A stretch of DNA of 64,000 nucleotides from an uncultured Winogradskyella sp. (GCF_947498345.1 NZ_CANMJY010000002.1:124001-188000), one strand, 5' to 3'; numbered from the stretch's first letter, positions 9,310 to 19,255 are shown. The notes: a model not told the origin generated them from the letters alone. Translations and numbers: made by a program.

Positions 9310-10347
9310 ATGAAAAAAGGAGTACTATTAGTTAATTTGGGTTCGCCAGACAGCCCAAACCCTAGAGATGTCAAAAGATACTTAGGTGAATTTTTAATGG
9401 ACGAGCGTGTTATTGATGTACCTCTTTGGGCACGAACCCTTTTAGTTAAAGGTATTATTTTAAACACAAGACCAAAGGCGTCTGCAAAGGCCTATCAAAA
9501 GATTTGGTGGGAAGAAGGTTCTCCTCTAATCGTTTTGTCTGAACGGCTTCAAGAAAAAGTGCAAAATCAAGTAGACTACCCTGTAGCTTTAGCTATGCGT
9601 TATGGTAGTATGACCATTAAAAAAGGGCTACAGGAATTGGTAGATAAAGGCTGTACCGAAATCAAAACCATTCCACTATATCCACAATTTGCTATGGCTA
9701 CAACTGAGACTATTGATGTAAAAGTTGATGAGTTGGTTTCAGAATATTTTCCCCATGTAAAAATCACTCGTACACCAGCATTTTATCATCGTGAAGATTA
9801 TATAAACGTGCTTTCAAAAAGTATAGCAGAAAAACTTGATGGCTTAGATTATGAACATATTCTTTTTAGTTACCATGGAGTTCCCGAAAGACATATCCGT
9901 AAGAGTGATATTACTAACGGCAATTGTAAGATGAATGGCAAATGTTGTTTTAAGAAGGGAAGTCCACAACATGAATTTTGTTACCGCCATCAGTGCGAAA
10001 TCACTACGGTTAATGTAGCGAAAAAAATAGGCTTGAAAAACGGTACTTATTCTACCACTTTTCAATCCAGACTTGGATTTGATCCATGGTTAAAACCTTA
10101 TACAGACCGAACAATTGAACGCATGGGGAAAGAAGGTGTTAAAAAAATGGCTATTGTTACTCCTGCTTTTGTTAGTGACTGTCTAGAAACGCTTGAGGAA
10201 ATAGCTATGGAAGGAGAAGAAATCTTCCATGAAGTTGGTGGTGAAGAATTCACAGTTATTCCTTGCCTCAATGATCGTGACGATTTTTCACAAGTACTTG
10301 CCAATATGGTAGAAGAATGGGCAGTAACTGAAACTACAGCCGTTTAA
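9310..10347 (+). CDS. hemH: Ferrochelatase
   Basis: Inserts ferrous iron into protoporphyrin IX, the last step of haem synthesis. The 345 residues start with the family motif KGVLLVNLGSPDSP, and the catalytic His189 lies in FSYHGVPERH. SRLGFDPWLKP and the late CLETLEEI segment are also typical. Five cysteines (C206, C212, C213, C224, C229) cluster in the segment between the catalytic His and YRHQC, an insertion absent from classical mammalian numbering and possibly a metal or Fe-S binding loop. The stop codon overlaps the ATG of the following MATE gene (TAATG), so the two are co-translated. Confidence 0.97.
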   Translation: MKKGVLLVNLGSPDSPNPRDVKRYLGEFLMDERVIDVPLWARTLLVKGIILNTRPKASAKAYQKIWWEEGSPLIVLSERLQEKVQNQVDYPVALAMRYGSMTIKKGLQELVDKGCTEIKTIPLYPQFAMATTETIDVKVDELVSEYFPHVKITRTPAFYHREDYINVLSKSIAEKLDGLDYEHILFSYHGVPERHIRKSDITNGNCKMNGKCCFKKGSPQHEFCYRHQCEITTVNVAKKIGLKNGTYSTTFQSRLGFDPWLKPYTDRTIERMGKEGVKKMAIVTPAFVSDCLETLEEIAMEGEEIFHEVGGEEFTVIPCLNDRDDFSQVLANMVEEWAVTETTAV

Positions 10348-11702
10348 TGGCTAAGGTGTCAACACAAGATTTAGGGCAAGAACCTATTGGTAAATTATTG
10401 ATACGTCAGGCAGTTCCTGCATCTATCGGTATTCTGGTAATGTCCCTAAACATTTTGGTTGATACCATTTTTGTTGGTAATTGGATAGGCTCAACTGCTA
10501 TTGCAGCTATTAATGTCGTATTACCCATCTCGTTTTTTATTGCTGCATTAGGTATGGCCATTGGTGTAGGTGGCTCTTCGATTATTTCGAGAGCATTAGG
10601 TGGAAAAAACCAACTAAAAGCCTGTAAGACATTTGGGAATCAGATTACATTAACCTCGGTTATCACAGTCGTTTTTGTCGTTTTTGGTTTATGGTTTATC
10701 AATGACCTTATTCCGGCGTTTGGTGGTAAGGGAGACATTTTTGAACCCGCTAAGGTTTATTATAAAATTGTATTGTACGGAGTACCGGTTTTAGCACTTT
10801 GTATGATGGGAAATACCGTGATACGTGCTGAAGGTAAACCTAAGTTTGCCATGTATGCCATGATGTTTCCATCCGTTGGGAACTTACTATTAGATATACT
10901 TTTTATAAAAGTATTTGACTTCGGAATGGCAGGTGCAGCATGGGCAACAACAGGATCTTACATCTTATGTTTCTTATTTATTCTATGGTTTTTCTTGTCT
11001 AAAAATTCAGAATTAAAAATTAATATCAAACATTTCGGATTAGATTTTCCCATTGTAAAAGAAATTGGTGCATTAGGTTTTGTAACCTTAGCAAGGCAAG
11101 CTATTGTAAGTGTAACGTATTTATTAATGAACAACATTTTGTTCGACTTAGGAGGCGAAACTTCGGTTACAGCTTACGCTATTGTAGGAAGAATGATCAT
11201 GTTTGCATTATTTCCTGTTTATGGTATTACACAAGGGTTTTTGCCAATTGCAGGCTTTAATTATGGAGCAGAACAATACAAACGTGTAAGAGAAACTATT
11301 ATAACAGCTATTAAGTATGGTGTTTTATTAGCAGCTATAATATTTGTGTTTTTAATGGTTTTTCCTGATGCTATAACAAGGCTATTTACACAAGATGCTG
11401 AGGTACTTAAAAAAACACCTCCAGCAATGCGTTGGGTATTTGCAGTCACACCAATAATTGGGATTCAGTTAATTGGCGCGGCTTATTTTCAAGCAATTGG
11501 TAAAGCAATTCCTGCACTACTACTCACTCTAGCAAGACAAGGTTTTTTCTTTATTCCTTTAATTTTAATCTTACCAAAATTCTATGGCGAATTAGGTGTC
11601 TGGATAGCGTTTCCGATTTCGGATGTATTAGCAACTATTGTAACAACATATTTTTTACATCGAGAGGTAAAGTTAAATTTACTCCCTAAGGAGACAGAAT
11701 AA
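10347..11702 (+). CDS. MATE-family multidrug/organic cation efflux transporter
   Basis: A 451-residue integral membrane protein with about 12 hydrophobic segments. It begins IGKLLIRQAVPASIGILVMSLNILVDTIFVG, the usual start of MATE proteins, and carries GVGGSSIISRALGG in helix 2 and QGFLPIAGFNYGA in the second half, a standard MATE signature. These transporters export cationic or hydrophobic compounds using Na+ or H+ gradients. The ATG overlaps the hemH stop by one base, so expression is coupled to ferrochelatase. A role in porphyrin or haem export is a possible reading of the context, not shown by the sequence. Confidence 0.9.
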   Translation: MAKVSTQDLGQEPIGKLLIRQAVPASIGILVMSLNILVDTIFVGNWIGSTAIAAINVVLPISFFIAALGMAIGVGGSSIISRALGGKNQLKACKTFGNQITLTSVITVVFVVFGLWFINDLIPAFGGKGDIFEPAKVYYKIVLYGVPVLALCMMGNTVIRAEGKPKFAMYAMMFPSVGNLLLDILFIKVFDFGMAGAAWATTGSYILCFLFILWFFLSKNSELKINIKHFGLDFPIVKEIGALGFVTLARQAIVSVTYLLMNNILFDLGGETSVTAYAIVGRMIMFALFPVYGITQGFLPIAGFNYGAEQYKRVRETIITAIKYGVLLAAIIFVFLMVFPDAITRLFTQDAEVLKKTPPAMRWVFAVTPIIGIQLIGAAYFQAIGKAIPALLLTLARQGFFFIPLILILPKFYGELGVWIAFPISDVLATIVTTYFLHREVKLNLLPKETE

Positions 11703-11749
11703 TTTTTAATCCGTAATTTTAAGATTCTATAACTAATGACTAATTCTTT

Positions 11750-14700
11750 ATGAAATCCCGAACTATTATAGTCGTATTGCTATCAATTTTTGCATTAAAT
11801 AGTGAAGCGCAAAACTTTCAAGAATCGGATTATGATGCTTTAGAATATAGGTTGCTTGGGCCCTTTAGAGGAGGGCGAAGTGCAGCGGTTACTGGAGTGC
11901 CAAGTCAACCAAACTTATACTATTTTGGATCTACAGGAGGAGGTATATGGAAGACAAACAATGGAGGTCGGCAATGGGAGAACATTTCGGATGGTTATTT
12001 TGGCGGGAGTATAGGTTCTATTGCGGTCTCTAAGAGTGACCCAAATGTAATTTATGTTGGCGGCGGAGAAAAAACAGTAAGAGGAAATGTGTCTTCTGGT
12101 TATGGCATCTGGAAAAGTGTTGATGCAGGAAAAACATGGATAGAACTAGGATTAAAAAAATCCAGACACGTCCCGCGAATAGCGATTCACCCAACCAATC
12201 ATAATATTGTTTATGCAGGTGTTATGGGTAATATTTATAAACCAACAAAAGAACGTGGAGTTTATAAAAGTATAGATGGTGGAAAAACTTGGAAAAAGAC
12301 ATTATTTTCAAACGAACATGCGGGTGTTGTAGACCTGATTATGGATCCAACAAATCCTAGAATTTTATATGCTTCCACTTGGCGCGTGCGACGTACACCA
12401 TACAGTTTAAGTTCTGGCGGCGAAGGCTCTGCGCTTTGGAAGAGTACAGACAGTGGTGAAACCTGGACGGAAATTTCAACTAAAAAAGGATTTCCCGAAG
12501 GAACATTAGGAATTATTGGTGTTACGGTTTCACCAGTAAACAATCAACGTATTTGGGCTATTATTGAAAATAAAGATAAAGGAGGTCTATATGGAAGCGA
12601 AGATGGAGGTGAAACCTGGGCTCTGGTAAATAGCGAACGAAAGCTGCGGCAACGTGCCTGGTATTACACGCGTGTTTATGCCGATACTGAAGATGTTAAT
12701 AAAGTCTATGTATTAAATGTACGTTATCATAAAAGTACTGATGGAGGAAAGACGTTTAGTACACACAATGCACCACATGGCGATCACCACGATTTATGGA
12801 TAGCACCAGAAAATCCAAAACGCATGATTATCGGAGATGATGGAGGTGCTCAGATAACATATGATGGAGGTGATACATGGAGTACTTACCATAACCAACC
12901 AACATCCCAGTTTTATCGTGTTACTACAGACAACGCATTTCCATATCGTATTTATGTGGCACAGCAAGATAACTCCACAATTAGAATACCACATCGTACA
13001 GATGGTTGGTCTATTGATGAAGACGATTGGGAATCTACAGCTGGAGGCGAATCGGCTCATATTGCCATTGATCCTGAAGATAATGATATAGTTTATGGAG
13101 GAAGTTATGATGGTTTCCTAACTAGAGTCAACCATAAAACAGGGACCGTTAGAGCTATAAATGTTTGGCCAGACAACCCAATGGGTCATGGTGCTGAAGG
13201 TATGAAGTACCGTTTTCAGTGGAACTTTCCGATTATATTTTCAAAGCATAATCCTAACCGACTTTATACATTTTCTCAACATGTTCATGTTACGGAAAAT
13301 GAAGGACAGTCTTGGGATATAATCAGTCCAGATTTAACTCGTAATGATTCTGAAAAATTAAAATCTTCAGGCGGTCCAATAACGCAAGATAATACCTCTG
13401 TTGAGTATTATTGTACCATTTTTTCCGCTCAGGAATCACAATTAAAAGAAGGTTTACTATGGGTTGGCAGTGATGACGGCTTAATTCATTTAACTAAAGA
13501 TGGAGGGAAAACCTGGGATAATGTTACCCCTAAAGGCATGCCAGAATGGATGATGATAAACAGTATTGAGCCTAGTGTCTTCGATCCTGGAACGTGTTAC
13601 GTTGCTGGCACTAAATATAAAACAGGAGACTTTACTCCTTACTTATATAAAACAACGGATTATGGTCAAACATGGAAAAAAATTACCAAAGGGGTTAATG
13701 AAGAGCATTTTACAAGAGCTTTAAGAGAAGATCCAACGCGAAAAGGGTTATTGTATGCAGGTACAGAAACAGGAATGTATATTTCTTTCAATGACGGAAA
13801 AGATTGGAAACCTTTTCAGTTGAATTTACCAATTGTTCCAATTACCGACATAACTATTAAAGACAATAATTTAATTGTTGCCACACAAGGGAGAAGCCTT
13901 TGGATGATAGACGATTTAACTGTTATTCACCAATTATATGATGCAGACTTAAGTAACAATGTATTATTTAAACCAAAAGACACCTATAGAATGCGTGGAA
14001 GAAGTAGACAAGACAGTAAAACTGCAGGTACTAACCATCCTAACGGTGTTATTACATACTTTAATTTAAAAGATTACAAAAAAGATGATAAAATATCACT
14101 TACCTATTTTGATACTAAAGGGGATACAATTAAAACTTTTTCAACGGAGGATAAAAAAAATAAGTTAGAGGTAAAGAAAGGCGCCAATCAGTTTATATGG
14201 GATATGACATATAATGGTGCAGAACGATTAGAAGACATGATTCTGTGGTGGGCAAGTTTACAAGGACCAAGAGCAATTCCGGGACAATATAAAGTGAGTT
14301 TAAATGTTAATGACGAAACACAATTGCAATCATTTACTATTCTTGCAGATCCTAGAGCTGAGAGCTCTTTAGATGATATGCAAAAACAATTCAACTTTAT
14401 TAAAGATGTAAATAAAACCATGGATAAAGCTCATAAATCCATTAAGAAGATTAGGAATATCAATAAACAATTAGCTGCTTTTCAAAAACAATATGAAGAC
14501 GATGAAAATGTTAAGCAATTAGTAGAAAAGGCTAAAGCTTTAGAAGAGCAATTGTCTAACATCGAAAAAGAATTGTATCAAACCAAAAACAGAAGTGCCC
14601 AAGATCCATTAAACTTTCCAATTAAGCTAACTAATAAACTAGGTCATTTAAATTCATTAGTAAGTATGGGTGATTTTGCACCAACAGAACAAGATATTGT

Positions 14701-14833
14701 TGTTAAAAATGAATTGACTGCTAAGATTGAAAAACAGCTATCTTCATTTAATACAATTTTAAATGATGAGGTTAAAGCCTTTAATTCAGCTTTCAACTTA
14801 AAACAATTAAATTATTTATTTGTTGAAGATTAA
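11750..14833 (+). CDS. Secreted VPS10/BNR beta-propeller protein
   Basis: A 1027-residue protein with a signal peptide (about residues 1-20, ending NSEAQ). From about residue 25 to 720 there are repeated glycine-rich blades of the type S.DGGKTW (for example SVDAGKTW, SIDGGKTW, STDSGETW, SEDGGETW, TKDGGKTW), the Asp-box signature of sialidase/VPS10-type propellers. The C-terminal about 150 residues are strongly helical and probably coiled coil (NKTMDKAHKSIKKIRNINKQLAAF). Such proteins are commonly annotated as glycosyl hydrolases, but no sialidase active-site set is evident, so a binding or scaffold role is as likely. Its stop overlaps the hemJ start (TAATG). Confidence 0.82.
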   Translation: MKSRTIIVVLLSIFALNSEAQNFQESDYDALEYRLLGPFRGGRSAAVTGVPSQPNLYYFGSTGGGIWKTNNGGRQWENISDGYFGGSIGSIAVSKSDPNVIYVGGGEKTVRGNVSSGYGIWKSVDAGKTWIELGLKKSRHVPRIAIHPTNHNIVYAGVMGNIYKPTKERGVYKSIDGGKTWKKTLFSNEHAGVVDLIMDPTNPRILYASTWRVRRTPYSLSSGGEGSALWKSTDSGETWTEISTKKGFPEGTLGIIGVTVSPVNNQRIWAIIENKDKGGLYGSEDGGETWALVNSERKLRQRAWYYTRVYADTEDVNKVYVLNVRYHKSTDGGKTFSTHNAPHGDHHDLWIAPENPKRMIIGDDGGAQITYDGGDTWSTYHNQPTSQFYRVTTDNAFPYRIYVAQQDNSTIRIPHRTDGWSIDEDDWESTAGGESAHIAIDPEDNDIVYGGSYDGFLTRVNHKTGTVRAINVWPDNPMGHGAEGMKYRFQWNFPIIFSKHNPNRLYTFSQHVHVTENEGQSWDIISPDLTRNDSEKLKSSGGPITQDNTSVEYYCTIFSAQESQLKEGLLWVGSDDGLIHLTKDGGKTWDNVTPKGMPEWMMINSIEPSVFDPGTCYVAGTKYKTGDFTPYLYKTTDYGQTWKKITKGVNEEHFTRALREDPTRKGLLYAGTETGMYISFNDGKDWKPFQLNLPIVPITDITIKDNNLIVATQGRSLWMIDDLTVIHQLYDADLSNNVLFKPKDTYRMRGRSRQDSKTAGTNHPNGVITYFNLKDYKKDDKISLTYFDTKGDTIKTFSTEDKKNKLEVKKGANQFIWDMTYNGAERLEDMILWWASLQGPRAIPGQYKVSLNVNDETQLQSFTILADPRAESSLDDMQKQFNFIKDVNKTMDKAHKSIKKIRNINKQLAAFQKQYEDDENVKQLVEKAKALEEQLSNIEKELYQTKNRSAQDPLNFPIKLTNKLGHLNSLVSMGDFAPTEQDIVVKNELTAKIEKQLSSFNTILNDEVKAFNSAFNLKQLNYLFVED

Positions 14834-15381
14834 TGGAATACTATAATTACATAAAATCATTACACCTTATTTTTGTAATCACTTGGTTTGCGGGCTTGTT
14901 TTACATTCCTAGATTGTTTGTGTATCAAATAGAAGCTTTTCACAAACCATCCCCAGAAAAAGAAATTTTAGGTAGGCAGTTAAAACTTATGGCAAAACGC
15001 TTGTGGTTTATCATTACCTGGCCCTCAGCAATATTAGCTACAATTTTTGCAATTTGGCTCATAGTACTTCAGCCTGTTTGGCTAGAGCAAGGCTGGATGC
15101 ACGTAAAATTAGTCTTTATTATTTTACTTTTTATATATCACTATAAAACACATGTGTACTATAAACAACTTCAAAAAGACGAAGTAAAAGTTACATCCAA
15201 TTTTATGCGTATTTGGAATGAGGGAGCCACATTTATCTTATTTGCTGTGGTGTTTTTAGTGATTCTAAAAAACTCAATAAATTGGATTTTTGGTGTTATT
15301 GGTATTATAGTCTTAGGGATTTTAATTATGCTTGGTTTTAAACTTTATAAAAGCATACGTTCTAAGAATTCAAATGCCTAA
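14833..15381 (+). CDS. hemJ: Protoporphyrinogen IX oxidase, HemJ type
   Basis: Membrane enzyme that oxidises protoporphyrinogen IX to protoporphyrin IX, the substrate of HemH. The 182-residue protein has four to five membrane spans. It shows the HemJ hallmarks IKSLHLIFVITWFAGLFYIPRLFVY, with His11, and GWMHVKLVFI, with Lys92; the equivalent His and Lys in HemJ of cyanobacteria bind haem or are essential. RIWNEGATFILF near the end is also typical. It fills the gap between HemE and HemH in this haem block. The start codon overlaps the upstream propeller gene by one base. Older annotation may call it a CopD-like membrane protein. Confidence 0.9.
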   Translation: MEYYNYIKSLHLIFVITWFAGLFYIPRLFVYQIEAFHKPSPEKEILGRQLKLMAKRLWFIITWPSAILATIFAIWLIVLQPVWLEQGWMHVKLVFIILLFIYHYKTHVYYKQLQKDEVKVTSNFMRIWNEGATFILFAVVFLVILKNSINWIFGVIGIIVLGILIMLGFKLYKSIRSKNSNA

Positions 15382-15452
15382 TTGGCTTGATTATTGTTAT
15401 ATTTAAAATCTCAAATTAACGCTAAAGATCATGCTAAAGGCTTGGTAATTGT

Positions 15453-16910
15453 ATGAAAATTAAACGACTGTCTTTAAGAGCAAGAATATTTGTAGCTATG
15501 ATACTTTTAGTGTTATTGGCTTCAATTTTAATTGCTGCAGTAACCATCTATCAATATAACGAAGAGGCCAGAGATTATCATAGAGAGCGACTAGAGCGTA
15601 AAGAAAAAGCTATTCGCAAGAGTATTGATCTGGTTATTAGAGAAAAGACCACTTACCCAATAACTACAGAAAATATTCCGCTTATTTTTAAAGAAGAGAT
15701 TTTTGATATTGATGCTATTCATAATCTTCAAATTAATCTTTATGATTTAGATGGGCAACTATTAATAAGTTCTAAGCGTACAATTCAGCGCGATACAATA
15801 GAGGGTTGTTTAGATGCTGAGGTTCTAAATCAGTTATCAAATACAGCTGAGCACCGTTATGTGGTCAAAAAAGAAGAAAATGGTCAAACGTTTCAGTCAT
15901 CTTACTCTTATATAACAGATAAAAAATTTAAAAACCTAGCCATCCTCAATCTCCCTTATCTAGAGAACGATGACTTTCTTAATAAAGAACTTAATGAATT
16001 TTTATTGCGTTTGGGCTATGCTTATTTAGCAATGATCTTGGCTGCTATTGTATTTGCATATTTTATTTCAAAATTCATTACCAAATCACTAAAAACCATT
16101 AGTGATAAAATGAATGAAACACGGCTTGAAAAACGCAACAAAAAAATACAGATAGAATCTTCTAGTGAAGAAATTGAAACGCTTGTTAATTCATACAACA
16201 GTATGATAGACGAACTTGAGGCAAGTGCTGTAAAATTAGCTACAAGTGAACGCGAACAAGCTTGGAGAGAAATGGCAAAACAAGTCGCCCATGAGATTAA
16301 GAATCCATTGACACCCATGCGTTTGAGTGTGCAGAGTTTTCAGCGAAAATTTAATCCAGAGGATGAGAACATTCATCAAAAAGTTGAAGAATATAGTAAC
16401 ACTTTAATTCAGCAGATTGATACGATGAGTTCTATTGCTTCTGCATTTTCAAACTTTGCTAAGATGCCAGCACAAAAAAGCGAAGTTTTAGATGTCGTAC
16501 ATATTGTAAAGCTGGCCTTAGATATTTTTAATGAACACTACATTACGTTTGAAGCCAAAGCAGAAAAGATAATAGCTAAGTTTGACAGAACACAATTGAT
16601 CAGAGTTGTTACTAACCTAGTTAAAAATGGGATTCAGGCTATGCCAGAAAACTTTGAAAACCCTAAAATCACAGTTAAGGTTTTTAGTGAAAATGAAGAT
16701 GTGAAGATTACAATAGAAGACAATGGCTCTGGTATTTCAGAAGAAAATAAAGACAAGGTTTTTGAACCAAAGTTTACGACTAAAACCAGTGGAATGGGAC
16801 TAGGATTAGCAATGGTAAAAAACATTGTGGAAACTTATAACGGAAGTATTACCTTTGTATCTCAACAAGGACAAGGAACTACTTTTACAGTGACTTTTCC
16901 TAAGGAATAA
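15453..16910 (+). CDS. Membrane sensor histidine kinase, NtrY-like
   Basis: A 485-residue two-component sensor. Transmembrane helices at about 10-32 and 187-207 flank a periplasmic domain of about 150 residues, followed by a HAMP-like segment with a coiled part. The H-box is EREQAWREMAKQVAHEIKNPLTPM, with phosphoacceptor His280, and is of the NtrY/NtrB type. The ATPase domain has LVKNGIQAMPE (N-box), EDNGSGI (G1) and SGMGLGLAMVKNIV (G2). No partner response regulator is adjacent, so it may pair with a distant NtrC-type regulator. It follows hemJ after 71 bp in the same direction and is followed by a crotonase after 54 bp. Confidence 0.9.
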   Translation: MKIKRLSLRARIFVAMILLVLLASILIAAVTIYQYNEEARDYHRERLERKEKAIRKSIDLVIREKTTYPITTENIPLIFKEEIFDIDAIHNLQINLYDLDGQLLISSKRTIQRDTIEGCLDAEVLNQLSNTAEHRYVVKKEENGQTFQSSYSYITDKKFKNLAILNLPYLENDDFLNKELNEFLLRLGYAYLAMILAAIVFAYFISKFITKSLKTISDKMNETRLEKRNKKIQIESSSEEIETLVNSYNSMIDELEASAVKLATSEREQAWREMAKQVAHEIKNPLTPMRLSVQSFQRKFNPEDENIHQKVEEYSNTLIQQIDTMSSIASAFSNFAKMPAQKSEVLDVVHIVKLALDIFNEHYITFEAKAEKIIAKFDRTQLIRVVTNLVKNGIQAMPENFENPKITVKVFSENEDVKITIEDNGSGISEENKDKVFEPKFTTKTSGMGLGLAMVKNIVETYNGSITFVSQQGQGTTFTVTFPKE

Positions 16911-16964
16911 ATCGAATTAAAAAACCACTAGCTTCTCTGCTTTAAGGGAAGAAAACTAAGTTTT

Positions 16965-17747
16965 ATGAGCTACGAAAATATACTATCCCAATACCAAAAC
17001 GGAATTACAACCATTACCATAAACAGACCAAGCAAATTAAATGCTTTAAACAAAGCGACTATTAAAGAATTGCATGATGCTTTTGATGAAGCCAATAGTA
17101 ATGCGGATACTAAAGTTATTATTGTAACCGGAAGCGGAGAAAAAGCATTTGTAGCGGGTGCTGATATTAGAGAGTTTGCAAATTTTGATGTAAATGAAGG
17201 AGCAGAGCTAGCAGCTCAAGGTCAAGAATTATTATTCGATTTTGTAGAAAATTTGAGCACCCCTGTTATTGCTGCAGTAAATGGATTTGCTTTAGGCGGA
17301 GGGCTGGAATTAGCCATGTCTTGCCATTTTAGAATAGCAAGTAGTAATGCAAGAATGGGTTTACCAGAAACATCCTTAGGTGTAATTCCTGGTTATGGAG
17401 GTACCCAACGCCTACCGCAGTTGGTTGGTAAGGGTAAAGCCATGGAAATGGTTATGACTGCAGGTATGATTGATGCTAATGAAGCTTTAAAATATGGTTT
17501 AGTTAATCACGTTGTTGAGCAAGAAGAATTATTACCACTTTGCGAAAAGATAGCAAGCAAAATTATGAAGAACTCTTCGGTTGCTATAGGTAAAGCAATA
17601 AAAGCTATTAATGCAAACTATAAGGATGGTAAGGATGGCTATAAGGTTGAAATTAAGCAATTTGGGAAGTGTTTTGACACTGAAGATTTTGCTGAAGGTA
17701 CTACGGCATTTTTAGAAAAACGCAAAGCTAATTTTCCTGGAAAATAA
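16965..17747 (+). CDS. Enoyl-CoA hydratase/isomerase (crotonase family)
   Basis: A 260-residue soluble enzyme of the crotonase fold, typically adding water to trans-2-enoyl-CoA in fatty-acid or amino-acid breakdown. The oxyanion-hole segments EKAFVAGADIREF and GFALGGGLELAMSCHFRIA are present, as are the two catalytic Glu positions, in GGLELAM and GLPETSLGVIPGYGGTQRLP. Together these suggest a genuine hydratase rather than only an isomerase. The conserved pieces sit in the usual order and the length is standard. It follows the histidine kinase in the same direction with a 54-bp gap and converges on a small minus-strand gene just 3 bp after its stop. Confidence 0.93.
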   Translation: MSYENILSQYQNGITTITINRPSKLNALNKATIKELHDAFDEANSNADTKVIIVTGSGEKAFVAGADIREFANFDVNEGAELAAQGQELLFDFVENLSTPVIAAVNGFALGGGLELAMSCHFRIASSNARMGLPETSLGVIPGYGGTQRLPQLVGKGKAMEMVMTAGMIDANEALKYGLVNHVVEQEELLPLCEKIASKIMKNSSVAIGKAIKAINANYKDGKDGYKVEIKQFGKCFDTEDFAEGTTAFLEKRKANFPGK

Positions 17748-17750
17748 ACT

Positions 17751-17879
17751 CTACAAAGGTTCTAATTTATTAGACCTGCTATCTACAAGCATGTGTAATA
17801 AATAAAAAGGACTTAGCATTATAAAGACTAAGAATAAGATTGGGCTAAGAAGCATTAATAAGATATGTTTCTTTTTCAT
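17751..17879 (-). CDS. Small single-span membrane protein, 42 residues
   Basis: A short minus-strand reading frame from ATG at 17879 to TAG at 17751, convergent with the crotonase gene, whose stop is 3 bp away. The protein begins MKKKHILLMLLSPILFLVFI and has one strongly hydrophobic segment of about 25 residues, then a polar tail ending NKLEPL. A lysine-rich start followed by a membrane helix is the usual layout of small bacterial membrane proteins. Function is unknown. Support is from composition, initiation codon and tight fit against the neighbour. The 297 bp upstream, to the radical SAM gene, hold nothing I recognise besides AT-rich sequence. Confidence 0.5.
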   Translation of the reverse strand: MKKKHILLMLLSPILFLVFIMLSPFYLLHMLVDSRSNKLEPL

Positions 17880-18176
17880 GATTCTGTTTTTTACAAATCT
17901 CAATAATATTTAAGTTGTTTAAAACAAGTATTTTAACTTATTACTATTATATATTAACCTTTTCTGAGTGATTTTATTTAAAGCGCTTTCCTATTAATAA
18001 ATTCTTACATTATTTGTGAACAACCCAATCTGTTATTAATACATTTCGACGTAAATAATAGGTAATTTTATAACTCTACTTTTTCTGAAAACAATAATCC
18101 TCATTATTGATAAATTAAAACATATGTAATATTTTTAAATTGAATTTATTTGTATATTTAAAAATAATTAACACAT

Positions 18177-19250
18177 ATGATTAATAAAAAAATAATCAAA
18201 GGACGTGGTGCCCAACGCAATATACATAACCGTTTTTTTGAATTATCGCACGAGATGCGAGACGACTTTTTGGAGTTCTGTGAGAAAGAAGGAGAAATTG
18301 TCGATAAGAACAAGACGCAATACCTCAATGTTTTTCCTAAGACTATAGTTAACAAAGTGAAGAGCCCAGATGTTGGGATGGCATATTCCATGAACATGTA
18401 TCAAGGTTGCGAACATGGTTGTATTTATTGTTATGCACGCAATAGTCATGAGTTTTGGGGTTATAGTGCAGGATTAGATTTTGAAAGACGGATTTTGGTT
18501 AAGAAAACAGCTCCTAAACTTTTAGAGGCATTACTTAAAAAGAAAAGCTGGAAAGCGCATCCTATTGTCATGTCTGGCAATACTGATTGTTATCAACCAG
18601 CAGAGCAAAAATTTCAACTTACCAGACAATGCTTAGAGGTATTTTTAAGGTACAAACACCCAACGGCAATCATTACTAAAAATGCTTTAATATTGAGAGA
18701 TTTAGACCTAGTCAAAGCTTTAGCTAAGGATAATTTGATTTCAGTTAATGTATCTATAACATCACTGTCTGAAGACACAAGACGCATATTAGAACCAAGA
18801 ACAGCTACAATAAAAAGGCGACTAAAAGTTGTAGAAAAATTAAGCTCTAACGACATTCCTGTAAATGTAATGTTGGCACCAATAATTCCGTCAATTAATA
18901 GTCATGAGATTTTACCAATGGCTAAAGCAGTATCAGAAGCAGGAGCTTTAAGTATTGCCCATACTATTGTTAGACTTAATGGAGCTATTGGTGAGATTTT
19001 TACCGATTGGATTAGAAAAACCATGCCAGATAGAGCAGATAAAGTTTTGCATCAAATAGAGAGTTGCCATGGGGGCACTTTAAATGAAAGTCGATTTGGG
19101 GTAAGAATGAGAGGAGAAGGGCAAATAGCAAAGCAGATCAATGATTTGGTTAAGCTGGCCAGATCTAAATATTTTAAGGATAAAGCAATGCCAAAACTAA
19201 ATACCACTTTGCATGAACAATATAAGGATGGACAAATGAAATTATTTTAA
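18177..19250 (+). CDS. PA0069/SplB-like radical SAM protein
   Basis: A 357-residue radical S-adenosylmethionine enzyme. The cluster-binding motif is CEHGCIYCYARN, Cys78, Cys82 and Cys85 (CX3CX2C), preceded by MAYSMNMYQG and followed by SHEFWGYSAGLDFERRILVK. This context is typical of the PA0069/Rv2578c family, related to spore photoproduct lyase. MSGNTDCYQPAE is another family mark. The substrate of this family is not firmly established; DNA-related or metal-related roles have been proposed. The ATG at 18177 gives the expected start. It is monocistronic, with a hairpin after its stop. Confidence 0.88.
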   Translation: MINKKIIKGRGAQRNIHNRFFELSHEMRDDFLEFCEKEGEIVDKNKTQYLNVFPKTIVNKVKSPDVGMAYSMNMYQGCEHGCIYCYARNSHEFWGYSAGLDFERRILVKKTAPKLLEALLKKKSWKAHPIVMSGNTDCYQPAEQKFQLTRQCLEVFLRYKHPTAIITKNALILRDLDLVKALAKDNLISVNVSITSLSEDTRRILEPRTATIKRRLKVVEKLSSNDIPVNVMLAPIIPSINSHEILPMAKAVSEAGALSIAHTIVRLNGAIGEIFTDWIRKTMPDRADKVLHQIESCHGGTLNESRFGVRMRGEGQIAKQINDLVKLARSKYFKDKAMPKLNTTLHEQYKDGQMKLF

Positions 19251-19255
19251 AAAAA

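Noticed and set aside
12262..13091. Several antisense or out-of-frame open frames in the propeller gene
   Set aside because: They are shadows of a strongly supported long gene, with unlikely amino-acid composition.
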